Below, piece by piece: positions 7,154 to 8,972 of a DNA stretch of 8,972 nt. Under the pieces are notes generated by a model that was given only the letters and a program-made list of their open reading frames with translations, was not told where the DNA came from and ran no database searches. The stretch is from positions 1 through 8,972 of the forward strand of contig JBFIPX010000136.1 in assembly GCA_041609895.1 (NCBI GenBank). Direction: 5' to 3'. The stretch's first letter is position 1. Every line of letters starts with the position of its first letter. The translations under genes were made by a program, and so were the position numbers. Source of the stretch: JAHHLP01 sp041609895 (lineage in GTDB: Bacteria > Bacteroidota > Rhodothermia > Rhodothermales > JABDKH01).

Positions 7154-8398
7154 TCAGCCGGTATCGGGCAGTTCCGGAAAGTAGATCCTCGGACGCAGTT
7201 CTCGCCCGTCCAACTTTGTTACGGCCAGGAAGATGTGCGCCCGGTGCCGCCACACCAGCACTTTCGACGAGCCGAGATCATGCAAATCGAAATCAGCGTC
7301 GCTTTGGATCTGGCGGAGAACGTCGTTCGACAGCTTGACGGCGGACTGTCTCTCAAGGAATCGATAGCTGACTGCGTAGATAGTTACAAACTCTTTCGTC
7401 GTCGCGTCGACAAAACGCATTCCCAGAATGCGCACACCGGGTGCGATCTCCTCTATGCCTGCCCCGGTTAGGCTCATTCCCTCGATGAGCGGCATCGGGG
7501 TGTCGTCGGCGAGGTGGGTGTTCAGGAATCGTTTTATCCGTGTGGCGGAATCCGTTTCGAGGTCGGGCGTGAAACGGTCAGCCGCACGGTTGACTATGGA
7601 GATCATGTTAGAGTCGGGGGGACGCGAGAGTCGTTCGTAGGCGAACTTTGCGCCGAAACCGATGACCAGTATCATCACGACCGCCGTTATCAGCGAGCGC
7701 GGACGAATCGTCGTTGGGGGCTTGGGTCGCGTGCGATGTGTCGTGGATTCGAGCGATGGGCCGCTGACTGGCGGGATCTTCGTCTCTCCGCCTCGCTCGA
7801 TCTGCTTGTGTAGGTCTTTCGGCGCCGTCCCGAGACTCTGGACGATATGCGACACTGAGTCGGACAGCCAGGTATCGGGAAGATCCTCGATGAGCCGCTC
7901 CCTGCTCCAGTCACTCGCAGATGACAGGAGTTCGTCGTGGAAGGTCGACAGCGCGCGCTCCTGCAGGCGTATCACCTCCTTTTCCTCCATCCCCGTTACG
8001 GCAGCCACTTCGGAAGGACTCATCCGCTCCGCTTCGAGTAGGGCGAGAACCGTCTGCATCTCCGGAACGAGCTTCTGAAAGCTGCGACTGACTGTAGATC
8101 GTGCATGCTCGAGTGCCGACTCGCCCCGCTGGTTCCTCAGGGCAATTTCTGCAGCAGAGTCGGCGAGGCGGTCCGAGTCGTTCGAACCATCTCTTTCACG
8201 ATCTCGGACGACCGACCAAAGAACTTGGTAGAGATCCGGCATGCCGAGCGCATTATCACCCGATGCCTCCGCCCGCCGCATTGCTTCGGCAACCAGTGCG
8301 GTAGCCTCATCACGACTGGCGGAAACCAGCATGGCCACACGATACAGCCGATCGACCTGATCTTTCGACAGCTGCTTTTGATCCGATGAACTTGTCAT
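7154..8398 (-). CDS. Membrane protein with ECF-sigma-like N-terminus and anti-sigma-like C-terminus
   Basis: I know no named family for the whole 414-residue protein. Residues about 16-70 resemble ECF sigma region 2 (LYRVAMLVSASRDEATALVA, then LYQVLWSVVRDRERD at 57-70). Residues about 96-158 resemble region 4, with a helix-turn-helix around MSPSEVAAVTGMEEKEVIRL (126-145). A Pro/Arg-rich linker (about 205-235) leads to one membrane helix (236-253). The outer part has FLNTHLADDTPMPLIEGMSL (291-310), GMRFVDATTKEFVTIYAV (326-343) and VLVWRHRAHIFLAVTKLDGR (380-399), a pattern like the extracytoplasmic domain of transmembrane anti-sigma factors. There is no cysteine anywhere, hence no zinc-binding HxxxCxxC motif. 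Region 2 lacks the usual DLVQE core, so ability to drive transcription is doubtful. Its ATG immediately follows the stop of the SAM hydrolase gene (TAAATG), implying coupled translation. Domain reading is by eye; the gene itself is secure. Confidence 0.85.
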   Translation of the reverse strand: MTSSSDQKQLSKDQVDRLYRVAMLVSASRDEATALVAEAMRRAEASGDNALGMPDLYQVLWSVVRDRERDGSNDSDRLADSAAEIALRNQRGESALEHARSTVSRSFQKLVPEMQTVLALLEAERMSPSEVAAVTGMEEKEVIRLQERALSTFHDELLSSASDWSRERLIEDLPDTWLSDSVSHIVQSLGTAPKDLHKQIERGGETKIPPVSGPSLESTTHRTRPKPPTTIRPRSLITAVVMILVIGFGAKFAYERLSRPPDSNMISIVNRAADRFTPDLETDSATRIKRFLNTHLADDTPMPLIEGMSLTGAGIEEIAPGVRILGMRFVDATTKEFVTIYAVSYRFLERQSAVKLSNDVLRQIQSDADFDLHDLGSSKVLVWRHRAHIFLAVTKLDGRELRPRIYFPELPDTG

Positions 8399-8972
8399 TT
8401 ACTCCAGAAACAGGACGTTTACGGCCGCGCCACGCTGAATGTCGAACAGTTGCGATGCGTTGCCCGAGTTGACCGCGATCTCGAGGTAATCCGAGCTGTC
8501 GAACAGAACAAGCGGCTCACCGGCAGCGACGTCACCATACGTATTGGCAACCTCGCGCAAAATGCCATTGCCAGCGAAGCACTTCATGTTTCGGCCGCGT
8601 CGACTCTCTTCAAAAGCGCGACGCGTTATGTTTGTGATGCAGTTTCCAAAATGGTCGACGTGCACGACCCAGCCCTGAATGCCTTGTTCGTCGGCGATCG
8701 GCAATGCCCAATGCAGACGTTCGAGGGCGTCGATTGGGGTGCCCACATCGCGGATCGAACGTCCGGCGGCCAGGTGGGCTGCTACGGGTGCGAACACGTC
8801 GCGCCCATGGAATGTGCGACTCGGAGAACTCGTCCGCCAGTATTGGCTGCGGTCGAGTTCCACTAGTTCGTCCGGCGGCTCGCCATTGAGTACAAGCGAA
8901 AATATTCCATTGTCAGGGCCGACAAACCTGTGTTCACCCTGGCGAATGGCAACCCCCCGACGACTGGTGCCG
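8399..8972 (-). CDS. S-adenosylmethionine hydrolase (DUF62), C-terminal part, truncated by window edge
   Basis: The reading frame stays open to the right edge: the first full codon is 8971-8969 and 190 residues are visible of a family that usually has about 250-290. The N-terminal segment with the TDFG-type start lies outside. Members of this SAM hydroxide adenosyltransferase family, related to fluorinase and chlorinase, split SAM with water into adenosine and methionine. Matching motifs are FVGPDNGIFS (8926-8897), TFHGRDVFAPVAAHLA (8815-8768), GWVVHVDHFGNCITNI (8674-8627) and SSDYLEIAVNSGNA (8497-8456). A GTG at 8863 could be mistaken for the start, but the GPDNG motif upstream of it in the same frame shows that the gene continues. 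The stop codon abuts the ATG of the next gene with no gap, so both are in one transcript whose promoter lies beyond the window. Halogenase activity is unlikely given the hydrolase-like motifs, but cannot be excluded from this part alone. Confidence 0.93.
   Translation of the reverse strand, partial: GTSRRGVAIRQGEHRFVGPDNGIFSLVLNGEPPDELVELDRSQYWRTSSPSRTFHGRDVFAPVAAHLAAGRSIRDVGTPIDALERLHWALPIADEQGIQGWVVHVDHFGNCITNITRRAFEESRRGRNMKCFAGNGILREVANTYGDVAAGEPLVLFDSSDYLEIAVNSGNASQLFDIQRGAAVNVLFLE

Noticed and set aside
8399..8863. Reading the SAM hydrolase as a complete 154-residue protein starting at GTG 8863.
   Set aside because: The same frame continues upstream with the family motif GPDNGIFS and stays open to the window edge, so the gene is cut by the edge rather than short.

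Overview
The window looks like a core-genome segment of a moderately GC-rich bacterium of the Bacteroidota/Rhodothermota/Chlorobiota (FCB) assemblage; a Rhodothermales-like lineage is my best guess. Three things point there. The SecD protein begins with an MQGNGFK-type N-terminus and carries a long acidic insert, as in FCB SecD. The histidine kinase has the H-box WVGMAKEAAHQLGTP, a form I associate with Bacteroidota. None of the start codons is preceded by a strong Shine-Dalgarno sequence. SecD and SecF are separate genes rather than the single SecDF polypeptide of most classical Bacteroidetes. The placement is inference only; no marker RNA gene is present.

Layout, left to right. Positions 1-386 hold no convincing gene, only a possible Bacteroidota-type -7 box (266-273). 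At 387-914 is a small secreted or membrane-anchored protein of unknown function. A sigma70-like promoter (951-980) then leads into a probable operon of secD (1000-2850), secF (2927-3847) and a single-domain STAS protein (3868-4224), closed by an intrinsic terminator (4287-4322). purA (4367-5662) follows with its own terminator (5698-5746). Only 24 bases beyond that lies an orphan membrane histidine kinase (5771-7147).

The right-hand part is on the minus strand and converges on the kinase gene with only 6 bases between the stop codons. It holds the C-terminal 190 residues of an S-adenosylmethionine hydrolase (DUF62 family; 8399-8972, running off the edge). Directly abutting it through TAAATG is a 414-residue protein (7154-8398) that I read as an ECF-sigma-like N-terminal half joined, through one membrane helix, to a domain resembling the extracytoplasmic part of transmembrane anti-sigma factors.

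The housekeeping functions are Sec-dependent export driven by proton motive force (SecD/SecF), AMP synthesis (PurA) and SAM breakdown. Around them are three signalling proteins without visible partners: the STAS protein, the orphan kinase and the membrane-tethered sigma-like protein. The sigma-like fusion is the most unusual item and the best candidate for something not well described. I see no mobile element, CRISPR array, tRNA or rRNA gene.
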